Source of the DNA: Closterium sp. Naga37s-1
Lineage: Eukaryota; Streptophyta; Zygnematophyceae; Desmidiales; Closteriaceae
NCBI GenBank assembly: GCA_947471745.1
Contig: CANJKZ010000934.1
Coordinates: forward strand, 372,001-436,000
Direction of reading: 5' to 3'
DNA: 64,000 nucleotides
The notes below the pieces were generated by a model that saw nothing but the letters and a program-made list of their open reading frames with translations, ran no database searches and was not told the DNA's origin. Every line of letters begins with the position of its first letter. The stretch's first letter is position 1. Position numbers and translations under genes: made by a program. Of this stretch, positions 46,707-64,000 are shown piece after piece.

Positions 46707-49700
46707 CTTGGTATTCAGAGCCACTTTCCTTTTCGGACCGCGCATCTCCGCACCCCAGGAAATCAACTTTTGTTTTTTCACTCGAAGGGACTCACGCCCC
46801 TTAACCCCTAGGAGCCGTTGTCCTCGCGTTCTCTCGTAAACGCGTGCAGCCACGACTGCGCCTAGAACTAAGCTGAGCCGACGCCCTTCGACATGGCTGA
46901 GCACATTGATGTCACGAGCCTCACGCAGGAGCGTCTGGACACACTGCTGCATCAACTCCGAAAGCTATGAAGAAATCGCAGCGCTGGCGGCAGAACGCAC
47001 GTCCCTGCAAAATGACGTCGCACGAGCACAACAAACACAATCGCAAGCACAAGGCACACCAAGACAACCCGCACAACAAGCATCACAGCACGGAAGTCTG
47101 GGGCAACCCGCGAGCGCGGTCAGTGATGGCGTCGTCCGCAACGACGGAGATGACGACCACGGTGCGACACACCCCGAAGTGACGAATGCGGCCAGAAGCC
47201 AACCCCGCGTCACGAATACGGTGCCGACCGGCGAGTCAACACTGTAGTCGCCGATGCCGCTGAAGCCGCAGCGTCCGCCAGCTTTGACCCGAGTCAACGG
47301 GGTGGTCCTACTGTTCAGGCGTGGTTGTTCACGATGAACATTTTCTTCGACGCCAACTACGTCTCGGAGGATACGGCGAAGATTCGCTATGCCGTGTCGC
47401 TGCTGCGAGGACCTGCCATGGACTGGTGGCGTATCATCGTTACGAAGCCGATGGACTACACAACTCTATCGACACGGGAAGGACAAACCAGACCCTGGGC
47501 TCCGTCGTATTTCGTAGAGGTGCCCCAATATCGCACGTGGGACGTGTGGTGCGCATGTCTGCGTGCCCGATTTTAGCCAATTGTGGCTTCGATCGCGGCG
47601 CGTCAGAAGCTCCGCACTTGGCGCCAGCTCGGTTCCGTCCAGGACTACACCAGCGGGTTTCTGGCGCTGTGTGAGCAGGTGGGCTACATGCATGAAAGCG
47701 AGCGCATCGACCGCTACATCGGCGGCCGGAAGCACGAAATCGCCCAGGAAATCCAGCTCCGCGGCGTCACCAATTTTCAGGAGATTCTCGCTATGGCGGA
47801 GAAGCTCGACTATTTCCGCCGACCGAGACCGGGGTCCTACGGAAGTAGCAGCAACTGGGGACATCGGTCTCTTGGGACGAACGAAGGTGCTAAGATACGA
47901 GCCATCGCCGCGAATGCCGCAACCGCACCGTTTAAAGGGCGCTGCTTCGCGTGCAATCGGCCGGGACACCGCAAAAGCGAATGCTCGGAAAACGCTAAGG
48001 GAAAGGGGGAAGCTGAGCAGCAGAAACAGGCCAAGCAACAGGGAAACGCTGGGAGTCAATAGCAGACGGGCCCTCTACTGACAGGTCACGCCGCTCGCCC
48101 AACCCAACCGACCCTCACCGAGTGATTGTGCCAGTTCACACAATCGACCATACCCGGCCAAATAAGGAGGGTACCGCGGTAGATAGCCCCATACTGCTTC
48201 GTGGGAAGATCGGGACGGATTTAGTTAAAATCTTCATAGACGGGGGGGGGGGGCAGCCACAGCCTCATCAACACTACCACAACACGGAAACTGAAACTGC
48301 CACTGAACAGATGTCTACCTGAGATCGATGCACGACTCATTGACGGCACGCCACTGGCGATACGGGAACGCGTCGACCGAGTCCGGATTTGATGCGGGGG
48401 TAACTTCACGTTTAGCCAGGAAATGCTCGCGACAACCCTCGACGTAACCGACACTTTACTCGGCCGTGATTGGCTGCGACGACACAACCCGCGAATCGAC
48501 TGGACGACGGGTGACTGCACCGTGCGAGTGAACGGTAACAACATCGCCTTACCTCGCTTGGGCTCGCTTGAGTCTTCATCGGTACGTGTCAACGCGATCA
48601 CGATGAAACGCGCCGTAGCGGCAGGAGCTGACGTGTATGCGGTTGACATTCGGGAAGCCGAGGCAGCAGACAAGGGGAGTGATTTACGGAAACTGCTAGC
48701 CGACGTACCGGATGACTTGGCAGCACTACTGAAATAGTACAATGGGATTTTCCCGGATGACCTACCGACAGGACTGCCACCGCAACGACCGCACGACCAG
48801 AGGATAGGATTAGAACCGGGGGCACAGCCGACAGTACAGCGACAGTTCCGACTGACCCAACCCAAACTGGACGAACTACGGAAGCAGCTGGATTACCTGC
48901 TCGAAAAGGGGTTTATTCGCCCGAGTTCGTCACCATTCGCAGCACCGATACTGTTCACGCCGAAGAAAGATGGGGTATTTCGCATGTGCATAGATTACCG
49001 CGCACTGAACCGGGTTACCATCAAGTCCCGTTACCCCATCCCGTGAGCCGACGAATTGATCGACCAACTGCGCACAGCCCGGGTTTTCTCGAAAATCGAC
49101 CTTCGAGGAGGTTACCACCAAATCCGTGTCAACCCGCCCGATTGCCCAAAAACCGCCTTCCGAACACGCTACGGATCATTCGATTACACGGTAATGCCCT
49201 TCGGACTGACAAACGCCCCCGCCACTTTCCAAATGACCATGAACGAAGCCTTCCGCCGGCTTTTAGATAAGTGCGACATCGTGTACTTAGACGACATACT
49301 GATTTACAGCCCTGACCGGGCACAACACTCATAGGACATCGAAGCTGTTATTAAAATACTGAGTGAGAACCGCCTACTGACCAAAGCCTCTAAGTGTGAG
49401 TTTTTATAGGACAGGCTGGAGTTTTTAGGGCACATTATTTCAGCCGACGGAATGGAAATAGACCCGAAGAAGATCGCGACGATTCAAGCATGGCACGCGC
49501 CGACAAATTTGACTGAGCTGCAGGGTTTTTTGGGGTTCAACAACTACGTGCGCCGTTTCGTCCCCGACATGGCGAAGTTGACTGCTCCATAGACCGACCT
49601 GCTGAGGAAGGGAGTTGAGTACAAGTGGGGGGGGGGGGGGGGGGGGGGAAGAGCAAGCTGCCTTCTCGGCCCTCAAGGAAATTTTGTGCTCGCCGCCCAT

Positions 49701-51582
49701 GCTGCATATCGCAGATCTGCACCGTCCGTTCGAGCTCGTCACCGACGCAAGTGACATCGCCGTGGGAGCAGTACTGTTGCAGGACTTCGGGAACAGCCTT
49801 TAGCCAATCGCGTACGAGTCCCGCAAACTTCACCCGCCCGAATGCAACTACCCGATACACGACCGCGACATGCTGGCGATCGTGCACGCGTTCAAAGTGT
49901 GGCGATGCTACCACACCGGAGCAGACATGACAGTACGGACAGATCACCGATCACTACAGTACCTCCGCGCCCAACCGAATCTCAATCCGCGACAGATCCG
50001 CTGGTTGGACTATCTGGAGTCCAACTTCCACTACACCGTCACGTACAAAAAAGGCTCATCAAATATCGCCAACGCACTCACCGGCCCTACTGCCCAACTC
50101 CACACCATCCTACTCGCCCAGACCAACCCACTGTTAACATGCCTATTCACCGACGGATATCACACCGACCCACTTTTCACGACCGGAAATTCAAAGCAAC
50201 TGGCAAAAGCAAAGGGGGTGTATTATGTAAAAATAGGTACCAACCACATCTGGGTACCCGCGTACTCACTACTGAGGGAATTGCTACTGCAGGAGGCAAA
50301 CGACGGGGTTATCTCGGGTCACTTCGGGGTAGAAAAACCGCGACAGCAATTGCAGCGGTATTACTACTGGCCGGAGCTGTTGATCGATGTACAGCACCAC
50401 GTGGGCTCGTGTCCTACGTGTCAGGTGATGAAGAGCTCGCGAAAAAGAAAGGTGGGTCAGTTGCAGCCGATTCCACCGCCCGAGCGTGCCAGGCAGCAGG
50501 TTACCATGGATTTCGTCACGGGGTTATCTTCGAACCCTGGGGGTAACGACGCGGTTATGGTCGTCGTTGACAGACTGACAAAAATGGATCACTTCGCTGC
50601 GTGCAGGAAATCGATCTCAGCCGAAGAAACCGCTCGCCTGTTTATTGCAACCGTCGTTCGACTGCACGGGATACCAGCCGCGATAATCAGCGACCGCGAC
50701 ACGAAGTTTACCAGAAACTTCTGGAAGAACCTTTGGGAGCAGTTCAAAATCAGGCTACAGTTCAGCTCGTCGTACCACCCCGAGACCGACGGTCAAACGG
50801 AGCGGACCAATCAGACCATGGAGCAGCTCATCCGCGCCACGTGCGACGACCCGACAACATGGGAGCAGCAGTTGCCGCTGACCGAGTTCGCATACAACAA
50901 CGCCACGTCAACGACTACGCAGCAGTCCCCGTTCTACTCTGCTGAGCTCAAACATGACGCCGAGTCCGGACAACCCCATGCCACGCGCACAGCAGTTCGG
51001 CGAGATTCTGCAGGCTGCCCGCACCAGAGCCGCAGAAGCAATTAAAAAACCAACGTCATTGCAAAAATAAATGCTGACCGCCACCGCCGCCCAGTCACAT
51101 ACCAGTCAGGGGATTACGTACTTCTCGACACACGGAACTTAAGACTGCCCGTCGTACCAAAATTACGACCGCACTACTGTGGACCATTCCAAATCAGCCA
51201 CATGATCACCCCAGTCACCGCCCATTTACTGTTGCCGACAGACGGGTACATCAGCCCATCGTTCCACGTAAGCCTGCTTCGCCCTTACATCCCAACCACG
51301 AGCCAACAGCCTCATCACCGCCCACCATCCATGACTCGCCCTGCATCGGAGCCGATCATTGAGCCCGAGAAAATCCTGAGCCATCGGATTCGACACCCCA
51401 CAGACATCAAGAGGATTGAGTTCCTCGTTCACTGGAAGGACTGCACACCAACTGAGGATAGTTGGGTGCCCCTGGCCAACATCGAAAACCACCCTGCCCT
51501 GCAAGTGTACCTGAGGAGCCGGGGTTTCCGCGATATACACGCACTCGCGTAGCGAAGGGGGCTTCTTGAGGGGAGGGGGTAG

Positions 51583-51909
51583 TGTAAGGAATTTTCTCGA
51601 CATTCCTTACTGCGACCGTCAACATCGCGTACAGCAGCAGCCGTTGTTCGCCCGTTACTGCTAATGGGGCTTCGCCAACTTCGCGCGCACTGTTTCACCA
51701 AACCTCGCACTGCTGGCCCAACCGAGTCGGCCTACGCTTCGGGACTAGCCCGAACCTCGCTACCAGTGTAGCACTAGCTAGCTCGCACGCATCGCGTTAC
51801 CGTTTGCATGTCTCGCGTATAAGTATTCGCTCATGCCTTCGCTCATACTTTGTACTCTTTTGACTCTCTAGTGCAATCCTCACTACTTCGTTCCATTGCA
51901 CCCGTAACA
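51583..51909 (+). repeat. 3' LTR of the chromovirus
   Basis: Begins TGTAAGGAATTTTC, ends CACCCGTAACA, 327 bp. Preceded by the purine-rich tract GAGGGGAGGGGGTAG. Confidence 0.93.
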
Positions 51910-52477
51910 ACTTTATTCAATTAGTACGATTTTTGTGTTATCTTGCCAGGTGATATAGTCTTTAGGTTGTTGCTATTTATGCCATAGAAATCATCCTTGT
52001 GGAACACAGAAGAAAGCTACTAATGGAGCAAGCATTTTGGAATTTATCCTTATTATTAATAACATTACAATAGTAATATGCTAGATGCACTCTAAAATGG
52101 GGTAAAAATGAAACCAAAGGGAAAATCAGAAACAAAAAAAACTTGTCATTGAGTATAACAAGAATATAAGAATGAAGTTATGAAAGAAATCAGGAAGGTG
52201 TCACCCTTCCAGAAGAATGTTTCACACGGCGGCTGTAGCCCTGCGAAGTTAGTAGCTCCCCCCCTCTATCTTTGCACCTGGAAAATCACCCCTTCACGCC
52301 ACGTTGCAGCGGCAAAAAGCTACAAGCGCCGTGTGCCAACGCATTCCATCATGCTTGTAGCGAGTATGGGAAGGAGGTTGAGGAAGTCAGGTACAATACG
52401 GTAGAAGGAAGCAGAAAACAGTGGTATGAAGCTAGTTGATAGGAGCGAAGAAGTAGGAAGCAATCAGGCCTGGCTGC
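51910..52477. other. AT-rich intergenic stretch, 3' flank of the WRKY-like gene
   Basis: The first 250 bases are much richer in A+T than the rest of the window. It should hold the 3' UTR of the WRKY-like gene. No coding frame or element was recognised. Confidence 0.5.
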
Positions 52478-56854
<4,377 letters not shown>

Positions 56855-59215
56855 TTACGGAACAAATCGCGCTATAATAAGGAATAAACGCGCTATTATG
56901 GAACGGGAGCACGTATTAGGGGCCGTATTCAACTCTGTGGATCAGCTTCGAGAAGCTAGCCTCAGCTTCGACGTGTCAACTGAATGGAAAAATAGCTTTT
57001 AGGCGGATCAACAAGCGCTGCCGAAGCACACGATCAGCTCAACTGATCGCGAAAAATCGTATGAGTCTCACGGCACAAAATTCTATCGTGTCAAAAACGA
57101 CGATCAACAACGACGCTGCCGTGAGCATTTATATGCGTACGGGATGACGCAAGGGTCGCGACTGAATCAGGCTGTTGCTGCGTTTTTACTTCGAGATTTG
57201 AGGTACTTGCCGTTATCTGCAGCGGCTTCTATATGTAGGGCTTCCTTGCAGCCTGTGCCAGCACGGATGGCTCCGCGTATCATGAGCTACTGTCGCGCAA
57301 CTTCTTCCGAAGAACGGGGGGAATGCACGAGGCAGGACTGTCTACTGTGCACATAGCACAGCTGTGAAATTTGTGTGCAATTTCCAATGTCTCCGCGTGT
57401 ACGCTCAATTTCCCAGCGAGCCGCTCCGCGTACAGCACATTGGCGACTGCGGAGCGCTGCCCCCATGACGCGGTATGGAAGGTCGCTTGGTTACTGTTTG
57501 CCAAATTCCCGACTCTCTCATTCGCTGAATTATGGTCAGGGAATGACATTCGCTTCTGCCAGCAATTTGGTTCAGTCCCGAATACGGACAAACGGCGTGA
57601 CAACTTGATTGCTACGCGGAACAAACTGCCGGGACACTATGATTGTAGCAACCATCAGAGGATCTGTGCTACAGTGATTCGTTCCCGCCATGAACTCTGG
57701 ATAAACACCCTCACGATTAGTCTGGGTGTACTATGTTTGGTCCACGTCCTTGACCCCCAAGCTTGCGAGGAAAATAACAATCTGAGTATCTGGGCGCTTG
57801 AAATGCGCTAAACAAAGCTATAGTCCGGTGGCGGATCGATGTTTTGCCGTCGATCGACACTTTAACCTCGTCCTCAGTCCTACTGCCTACGCTCAAGTTG
57901 CGGCAAGTCGACCCCCTTTCTGGGAGGTTGACAGTACAACATTGGCTGTTGAATTGAAGCTTCCCACACCCCTCGGAAGCCACTCAACAACCATTGATTC
58001 ACTTCAGGGTAGTCAATAATTGTTGGACGAAAGCACTTACACAAGAAGGGCAGCTATTACTGACCTGAAAAAACTAATCCAACGGTTTTACCAAGGTCTT
58101 GACCCTGCTCGCACCCCCCCTCCTCCCGCCCTCCTGCCCCCACCTCACAAGTGTGCTTCCTCAATGATCGTGTTTGCGTGTCGTTCATCCCCGCTCTTGT
58201 CAGCACCATGAACGAAGTGAGGGAGGCGCTTTGCACCAGTTAGGGTTCTATGGCAGTTCAGGGTGGGTCGCACGTTCGTTGCAGCTCATGTTTCACTGTC
58301 CAGGCTGGTATGTAGCGGTTCAAAACGGTAAAGGGAAGTAATTCTCTATCATAGCCAACCGCTAAAGTGCATCAAATGTGAGCCAGGCAAGTAAGTGCAA
58401 ACAGAAAACTGCAACCCATTACTGTACTGCATTCATGGCCCAATCCAAAAAAGGCCCCTCTCTGAGCACACCCAGAATCCCGGTTGCTCAGGTGTTGTGA
58501 GCGAAGCTGGTCTGCAAGTGCTCCTCACGCGTCAGCAGCAACCACCTCTCAAACTGCGGCCCTCCAGCATTTCGTCTCTATATTATAAATTGTTACGAGT
58601 ACAACCTAGTGAACTAACTAAGATTGCACTATAGAAGCAAACAATACACTCAGCCAAGGCATGAGAGAAGTGATTAAATAGCGAAGGCATTTTGGCAATG
58701 AACTTTTTATGGGCTTTGTAGTGGAAATATGTAGAAAATATATCAAAAATATAATTGTTTGGCTATAAAATGACAAGGTAGCTAGGGGAAAGGGGGGGGT
58801 CTTATAATGTCAACCCCCATTTAGGGAGGTATAACTGCAAACGACCCATACAGTGTACCCATCCCCCTCCCCCCCGGTATTATAGACCCGGGGGTCTATG
58901 TTAAGAACTGAATGATGGTTGAACTTGTTGGGCTGAGAAAGCCCTTAGGATCTTTGCAGTGCAGAACTCAAGGGTAGGATGATGTAATAGCGGAAGCGTT
59001 TAATGAATGATTGTGAACCACCTTGCGCTTGTATGTGAGGGCAAAGTAAGTTGATGATAATAAAAGAGATACAAGCTTTTATAAGAATACAAAGGAATAT
59101 GAAGAGATACAGTTAAATGTTTTACTGTTGCTGTTGCGGTTCGATACAGTGTCGACTCGGGCAACTGCTCAGTATCGAGACAGTTGTTTGTCATTGCTGT
59201 CGCGCTGCATTTGTC
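56855..59215. other. Intergenic region upstream of the WRKY-like gene
   Basis: About 2.4 kb that should include the WRKY-like promoter at its low end. A 146-codon frame at 57371-57811 (+) has no recognisable domain and ordinary composition; I do not call it. No RNA gene or tandem array was seen. Confidence 0.45.
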
Positions 59216-59690
59216 AGGTCAAAGGTCGCTGACCTTTGACTTTCGCGTAACCTCCAACAGTTATTCAACCTCCGAGGGTTGACTCACCGATATTTCGATA
59301 CGAGCTGCTTCGCTTCTGTCTTGGTGTTTCGACACGACAGAGGCGCCTAAATCAGTTGTTTCCAACAGATCTAAGGTTGGTTGGAGTACATAAGCCTAAC
59401 CCTAACTGTTGTACCCTATATGGCACACATCACTAACGGCTACAACATTTGACACACCCCCATAGCCTAAGTGAGTGGTGTCAAGCAAAACCAAAACAGT
59501 ACGGTCACAAGGCCAATCACACAACAGCAAAGCTCAGGGCGGATCACAACGTCACCACACAGTCTGAGCACTAGCAAAAGGGCCACAAAGCCAATTCAAG
59601 AGTTCACAGAGGTATAAGCAAAGTATACAAACAAACTAAGTAGAGAACTCAAGTCTACGCAAGACGATAACCTGTGTCAACAATGTTGGT
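59215..59690 (-). mobile_element. Possible 3' remnant of an LTR retrotransposon (minus strand)
   Basis: On the - strand, a purine tract (GGCTATGGGGGTGTG) near 59455-59470 is followed by TGTTGTAGCCGTTAG, which looks like a polypurine tract next to an LTR start. The Copia element begins close by. There is no coding support and the far end is undefined. A short inverted repeat (TCAAAGGTC..GACCTTTGA) lies at about 59219-59239. Confidence 0.3.
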
Positions 59691-59693
59691 GCA

Positions 59694-62600
59694 ACCCTAC
59701 GGTTTGCACTCGGCTTGTTGTCCGTGTGCGTGAATGTGTGTGTGTATGGAATGGTATGAGGGCATGGGATAATGTATATTTCATGCTTATAATTGTGTGT
59801 GAATGTTGATTCATGATGTCGAGTGTGTGTGTCGAGTCAATAGCGAGTTATCGCTAGACGCGTGTTACGCGGTCGTTTGTGTCTCGCGCGCGGTTTCTAT
59901 TTTGTCGTGCGCGGTTTCTATTTTGTCCTGTGTCGAACGTTCGGCGTGTCGCAGGTGTGTGCAGCAGACCCATCAAGAACTCAAGGATGAGTTTGTGATG
60001 AAGAGCCCGAGCCTTGGTGTCAAGCCTCAAGTGATTTCGAAGCTCGCCAAAAGGGTACACCTCAAGATATTGAAGATAGTTACATTACTTTGTGTAGTGT
60101 AACATTTCACTTGGTGTAGGCCCTAGTGAAGGGTAGTTTCGAGACCCTTCGTGGTTGGGGACAGTGTGGCACTGTTCCACATCACTGTACCTCGGCTCTT
60201 GGGGTTTGTAGGAGCTGGGAGTCATTCCCAACTCGTAACTCTTCCTATCTTGTGTTCTAAGACTATAGTGGCTGCCTTAGTACCGTTCGTTCAAACCGAC
60301 GCTTCAATTCTTTATCAAATCGTGCAATCTAAATTGATAATTGTAGACGACGTGAAGACGCTCCAGATCCAATTTGAATCAAGTCATTTGCAGCTGTGAG
60401 CAGAACGCTATCAACGTTTGAAGCCGCTGTGCAGAAATCCGTCTGTGCTCTCTATCTTTCGTTTTAGGCACATTCAAGCCTATTGTGACTATAACAAGTG
60501 GTATCAGAGCCCTTGGAGCAGTTTCGACAATGTATGGACCTGAGGAAAGGGGTGGCAGAGGTGCTGGTGGCAGTGGAGAAGCTCAAGCTCAAGGCCAACC
60601 CCGTGATTCAGCCATGGCGCCCATGCAACCAAGTCTTGGCCCACCTAGGGATGAGCCTAGGGTGTTTGGTCTTGACAAGTTCAACGGTGACAACTTTGCT
60701 GAATGGTCCTTCAAGATGGAGAACATCTTTGACCACTATGACCTGCTGGAGGTGATGGAAGGAACGGAGAAGCGCCCCGAGAACGACCCGGAGAAGAGCC
60801 CGTGGGTGCGGAAGAGCGCACAAGGCTATCTCTTACTTGGGCAAGCGTTGGGGAGCAGTCAGATCCGTCACATCAAGCCATTCCAGCGTGAACCAGAGAA
60901 AGGACCAAAGGCATGGGCTGCTCTCAAGGGTGTACATGCTCCTGCAACAGCGGCGGTAGCGGTGGTGTTGGAACGGCAAATGGCGGCACTACGAATTGAA
61001 GAAGACGAAGCGGTTGAAGAAGGGGTGCAGAAATTCTTCGACTTGTTGACGCGGCTTGAGGTAGCTGATTTGAACTACAGTGAGCTCCAAAAGAAGACCA
61101 AGTTGCTGGCCTTACTCCCAGAGTCATGGTCCTCGCTCATCATCAACCTTAATTGCGACTTGCCCCGCCTCTCGCTTGAAGACGTGAAGCGAGCTATCCT
61201 TCAAGAGGATTTCCGCCGCCGTGAGTTGGCGAGTGCGGATGGCGCTGGGGCAGCGAGCATCGGCCGTGGATATGGTCGAGGAAGAGGCAGAGGACGAGGG
61301 GGAGGAAGGTTTGGTGGCAGCAACTTCGGCGGAGGCCGCAGGAGTGGCGGTTACGGCAGCGACGACAAGAGCTACGGACGCGGTCGCGGCCGATTCGACG
61401 GCGAGTGTCACTATTGCCACAAGAGCGGACACATGTGGCGCGACTGCTACAAACTCCCTGATGGTTGGACCCCTGCTCAAGGCCAAGAGGGTAGAGGAGC
61501 AGGAGGAGGGAGAGGACGAGGCCGTGGAGGCCGTGGCGGTCGCGGTGGCGGAGCTGCAAACATGAAGAGCGGAGACAACGACAAGGACCCGAGCGACGAT
61601 CGATACCCGGGTCTATTCTACTTCGTGTCGACGCAAGTACCGGCTGGTCCAGAGAAGGATGAAGGCTTTGAGGAGCCAGCAGCTGTGGGGAAGGTGACCC
61701 TACACCCCCTGGACTATTGGGTGATTGATAGTGGCGCTACCTATAGCATGACACCTCGCCCGGACTTGCTCACCGAACTCGAGCCGTCACCGGTGAAGCA
61801 TGTCACATCGGCTTTGGGGCAGCGAGCAGAGGTGAAAGGCATGGGCAAGGCCATGTTCAAGGGTGCTGATGGGAAGATGGTGGGCCTCAAGAACGTGCTT
61901 TGGGTGCCCAGCCTTGCTGCAAACCTGATTTCCGTGCGGCGGTTGGCAAAGGCCGGCATGGACACGAACTCGAAGGGAGCCAAGACCTACACCGCAAGGC
62001 TTGGCGATCGAATTCTTTGGGACCTTCATGAGGACAGGGATCTCTGCAACGAGATGTGGCAGATCCCAGTGGTCCCTATGCCTAAGGAGAGGCAAGTGGC
62101 AGCAAGCATCAGCACCAAGGATGGAGCGGTCGGTAGCGACGATGGCGCGAACGGTCGCGCTAAGGAGAATGAGCTCAAGAAGAGCAAACCTGGAGGGACC
62201 AGCAAGTTCAGTGAACCTAAGGAGAGTGGTGCAGCAACCAAGGAGCAGCAAAAGGGTGAGGAGAACCCCGAGGCAGCAGCGGAGGAGGACTACGGAGAGA
62301 GTATGTGGGGCGCTATTGCGAGCGCGGCATTCTCCAATCCAACTTCGGCTACGGGGGAGTGTGATTGGCTCACCTTGCATCGGCGCATGGGGCATGTGGC
62401 CCTGCCCATCTTGCAGCAGCTAGTGAAGAATGAGATGGTTGCTGGCATACGTGTGAAGGGGGAGCCCGATGAGGTGCTTGGCTGCCCGACGTGCATTCAA
62501 GCCAAGTTCACCCGGTTTTCGTTCCCTAGTTCGGAGGCAACGGCAAAGGCACCGCTTGATGAGGTGGTGATGGACGTGGTGGGCCCCCTGAAGCTTGGAG

Positions 62601-64000
62601 CTGCTGGAGCTGAGTATTTTCTCACCATTGTCGACGTCTACACCCGCATGACTTGGGTGTACGTGCTGGCCAAGAAGAGCGACGTGGCTGAAACGTTGAA
62701 GACCGATTGGTTGCCGATGGTGGAGCGGCAACAAGACCGGCTAGTCAAGGCAATTCGCACCGATCGAGGGGGAGAGTTCCTGAGCAAGGAGTTTGGGTTG
62801 TGGCTGAAGAAGAATGGTATTCGGCACTCCCTCACCATGCCATACTCCCCTGCAATGAACGGCATCGCCGAGCGAGCGAACCGCACAATCACGGAGGCGG
62901 CACGCGGGTTGCTCATTGAAGCCGGGCTACCCGACTATTTCTGGCCTGATGCGGTGCGGAGCGCGTGTGTGGCCAAGAACAGAGCCTTGACTCATGTGGG
63001 AGCAGACAAATGGGTGCCCTATGTGGAGTGGCTAGGAAGGAAGCCAAAGGTGGATATGCTTCGGGTGTTCGGGTGCATGTGCATGGCGCTCGTGCCTAAG
63101 CATCTTCGGCACAACAAGCTTGGTGCCAAGGCGGTGTGGGCCGTGCACTTGGGCATGGCTCAAAACAGCAAGGGATGGCTTCTTTGGGACCCATTCACCA
63201 AGAAGTTCTTGGTGAGCAGGGACTGCAAGTTCATGGAGAACTTCATGTACAAGGATTGGAAGGCGGAGAATGAGGCGAAGATAGGCGTGCGGTTTGGGGA
63301 GGTGAAGAGTTCCGGTTTGGAGCATGTGGAGCTGCCTTTGGAGCTGAGCAGCGGCAGCACAACCACAAGGCAATCCTCCCTTGTGAATGGGGGAGAGGAG
63401 GCCAATGATGCAGAGGAAGAAGAGGAGGAGGTGCAGCAAGTGAGCGAGCGTGCACCGTCACTCCCTTCCCGTACTACGAGTGCTCCACGGATTCGAGCCA
63501 CACCGCAGCAACGCCAAGGCCTTCAAGTCCCTGCAGCTGAGGAGGAAGGAAGGGGGAAGAGGAGAGTTCAACCCCCTAATAGGCTGACCTATGATGCGCC
63601 GGGAAAGCAGGGCAAGACAGCCCTGGCCGGAGCGGCAATGATGGTCGGAGACGACGAGGAGAGTGACTACGAGGAGTGTGCCTTCGCGTTCTTCTCTCCG
63701 GTGGAGATGCCGGGAGAACCAGCAACTCTCAAGGAGGCTTTGGAGAGTAGTGATGCTGAGGAGTGGAAGAAGGCCATGGAGAGTGAGCTGAAGAACATCG
63801 AGGAGAATGACACGTTTGAATTGGTGGAGCTACCGGAGGGGCGTACGGCGATAACGTCCAAGTGGCTCTTCAAAATCAAGTCGGATGCCGACGGCAAGAT
63901 CGAGCGCTACAAGTCTAGGCTTGTAGCCAAGGGGTACCAGCAGAAGGAGAAGGTGGACTTCAAGGAGCTGTTTGCCCCTGTGGTGAAGCCGACGACGCTG
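59694..64000 (+). mobile_element. Copia-type (Pseudoviridae) LTR retrotransposon, 5' portion, runs off the window
   Basis: A putative 5' LTR starts TGTTGGTGCAACC near 59694 and ends ATAACA at 60496 (its left border is a guess, because the second LTR is outside the window). The primer site TGGTATCAGAGC starts at 60499. A single gag-pol frame opens at 60531 and shows no interruption to the window end. Domain order protease-integrase-reverse transcriptase is the Copia order. As far as visible the element looks whole. Confidence 0.9.
60531..64000 (+). CDS. Copia gag-pol polyprotein (partial at right edge)
   Basis: Begins MYGPEERGGRGAGG and stays open for 1156 codons to the edge. Parts in order: gag capsid-like region (about residues 50-230, FNGDNFAEWSFKMENI), Arg/Gly-rich basic stretch, CCHC zinc knuckle CHYCHKSGHMWRDC (about 61405-61446), protease with DSGATYSM (about 61730), integrase with the HHCC zinc site (LHRRMGHV...CPTC, about 62370-62510) and DDE core (VVMDVV, RTDRGGEF, SPAMNGIAERANR), an acidic linker, and the start of reverse transcriptase (SKWLFKIKSDADGKIERYKS). 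Such polyproteins are cut by their own protease inside virus-like particles. The remaining RT and RNase H lie beyond the window. Confidence 0.93.

Larger units (their letters stand above)
46394..51909 (+). mobile_element. Chromovirus (Gypsy/Metaviridae) LTR retrotransposon, broken
   Basis: Complete in outline: 5' LTR 46394-46706, primer site TGGTATTCAGAGCC right after it, gag region about 46893-48060 with a CCHC zinc knuckle (CFACNRPGHRKSEC), protease about 48100-48740, reverse transcriptase about 48850-49400 (YLDD), RNase H about 49700-50000, integrase about 50250-51000 with HHCC zinc site and DDE core, a C-terminal chromodomain about 51380-51540 (FLVHWKDCTPTEDSWVPL), a purine tract and 3' LTR 51583-51909. 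The chromodomain assigns it to the chromoviruses, which direct insertion to marked chromatin. The coding region carries several reading-frame breaks, so it is a fossil. The LTRs differ at about 5% of positions plus one short indel, which suggests a fairly old insertion. Confidence 0.95.

Noticed and set aside
57371-57811. 146-codon frame on + upstream of the WRKY-like gene
   Set aside because: No recognisable domain and no splice or repeat support. A frame of this length can occur by chance.

Overview
The window is nuclear DNA of a green-lineage (streptophyte) eukaryote. Its genes have many short exons with canonical GT..AG borders. It carries plant-type families (a PRONE RopGEF, the exocyst subunit SEC3, a WRKY-like factor) and plant-type retrotransposons: a chromodomain Gypsy and a Copia element, both with a Met-tRNA-type primer site. 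Pyrimidine-rich introns, heavy CAG/GCN runs and very repetitive introns suggest a charophyte alga or bryophyte-grade genome rather than a flowering plant. A Closterium-like zygnematophyte is my guess only.

Layout. 60-713 (+): last two exons of a multi-pass membrane protein. 1624-11045 (+): a 12-exon, 982-residue Ala/Gln-rich coiled-coil protein that I cannot name. 12072-22278 (-): an 8-exon RopGEF of 1210 residues whose PRONE domain is split by about 525 low-complexity residues. 24152-45720 (-): a 22-exon SEC3 of 852 residues. One SEC3 intron holds 142 tandem 46-bp units, and the penultimate exon reads through an in-frame TAA. 46394-51909 (+): a broken chromovirus with both LTRs. 52478-56854 (-): a 1322-residue polyQ protein with a strongly altered WRKY domain. 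From about 59.7 kb to the right edge (+): the 5' part of a Copia element whose gag-pol frame is open to the edge. Two non-autonomous hAT-like elements with perfect 8-bp target duplications sit in introns of RopGEF and SEC3.

Exon chains were built by hand from splice motifs and frame. Each of the four complete gene models closes in phase over all its exons, which is good internal support. No transcript evidence was available.

The strongest unexplained signal is structural. Nearly every exon of the three large intron-rich genes has one to five truncated tandem copies in the neighbouring introns. Short palindromes of the form TTTTGAG-NCGN-CTCAAAA, or decayed versions, recur at or near the borders of these copies. 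Two minisatellites (46 bp x 142 and 35 bp x 12) have grown from such exon-border duplications. RopGEF and SEC3 act in the same process, ROP-directed polar exocytosis, and are neighbours on the same strand.
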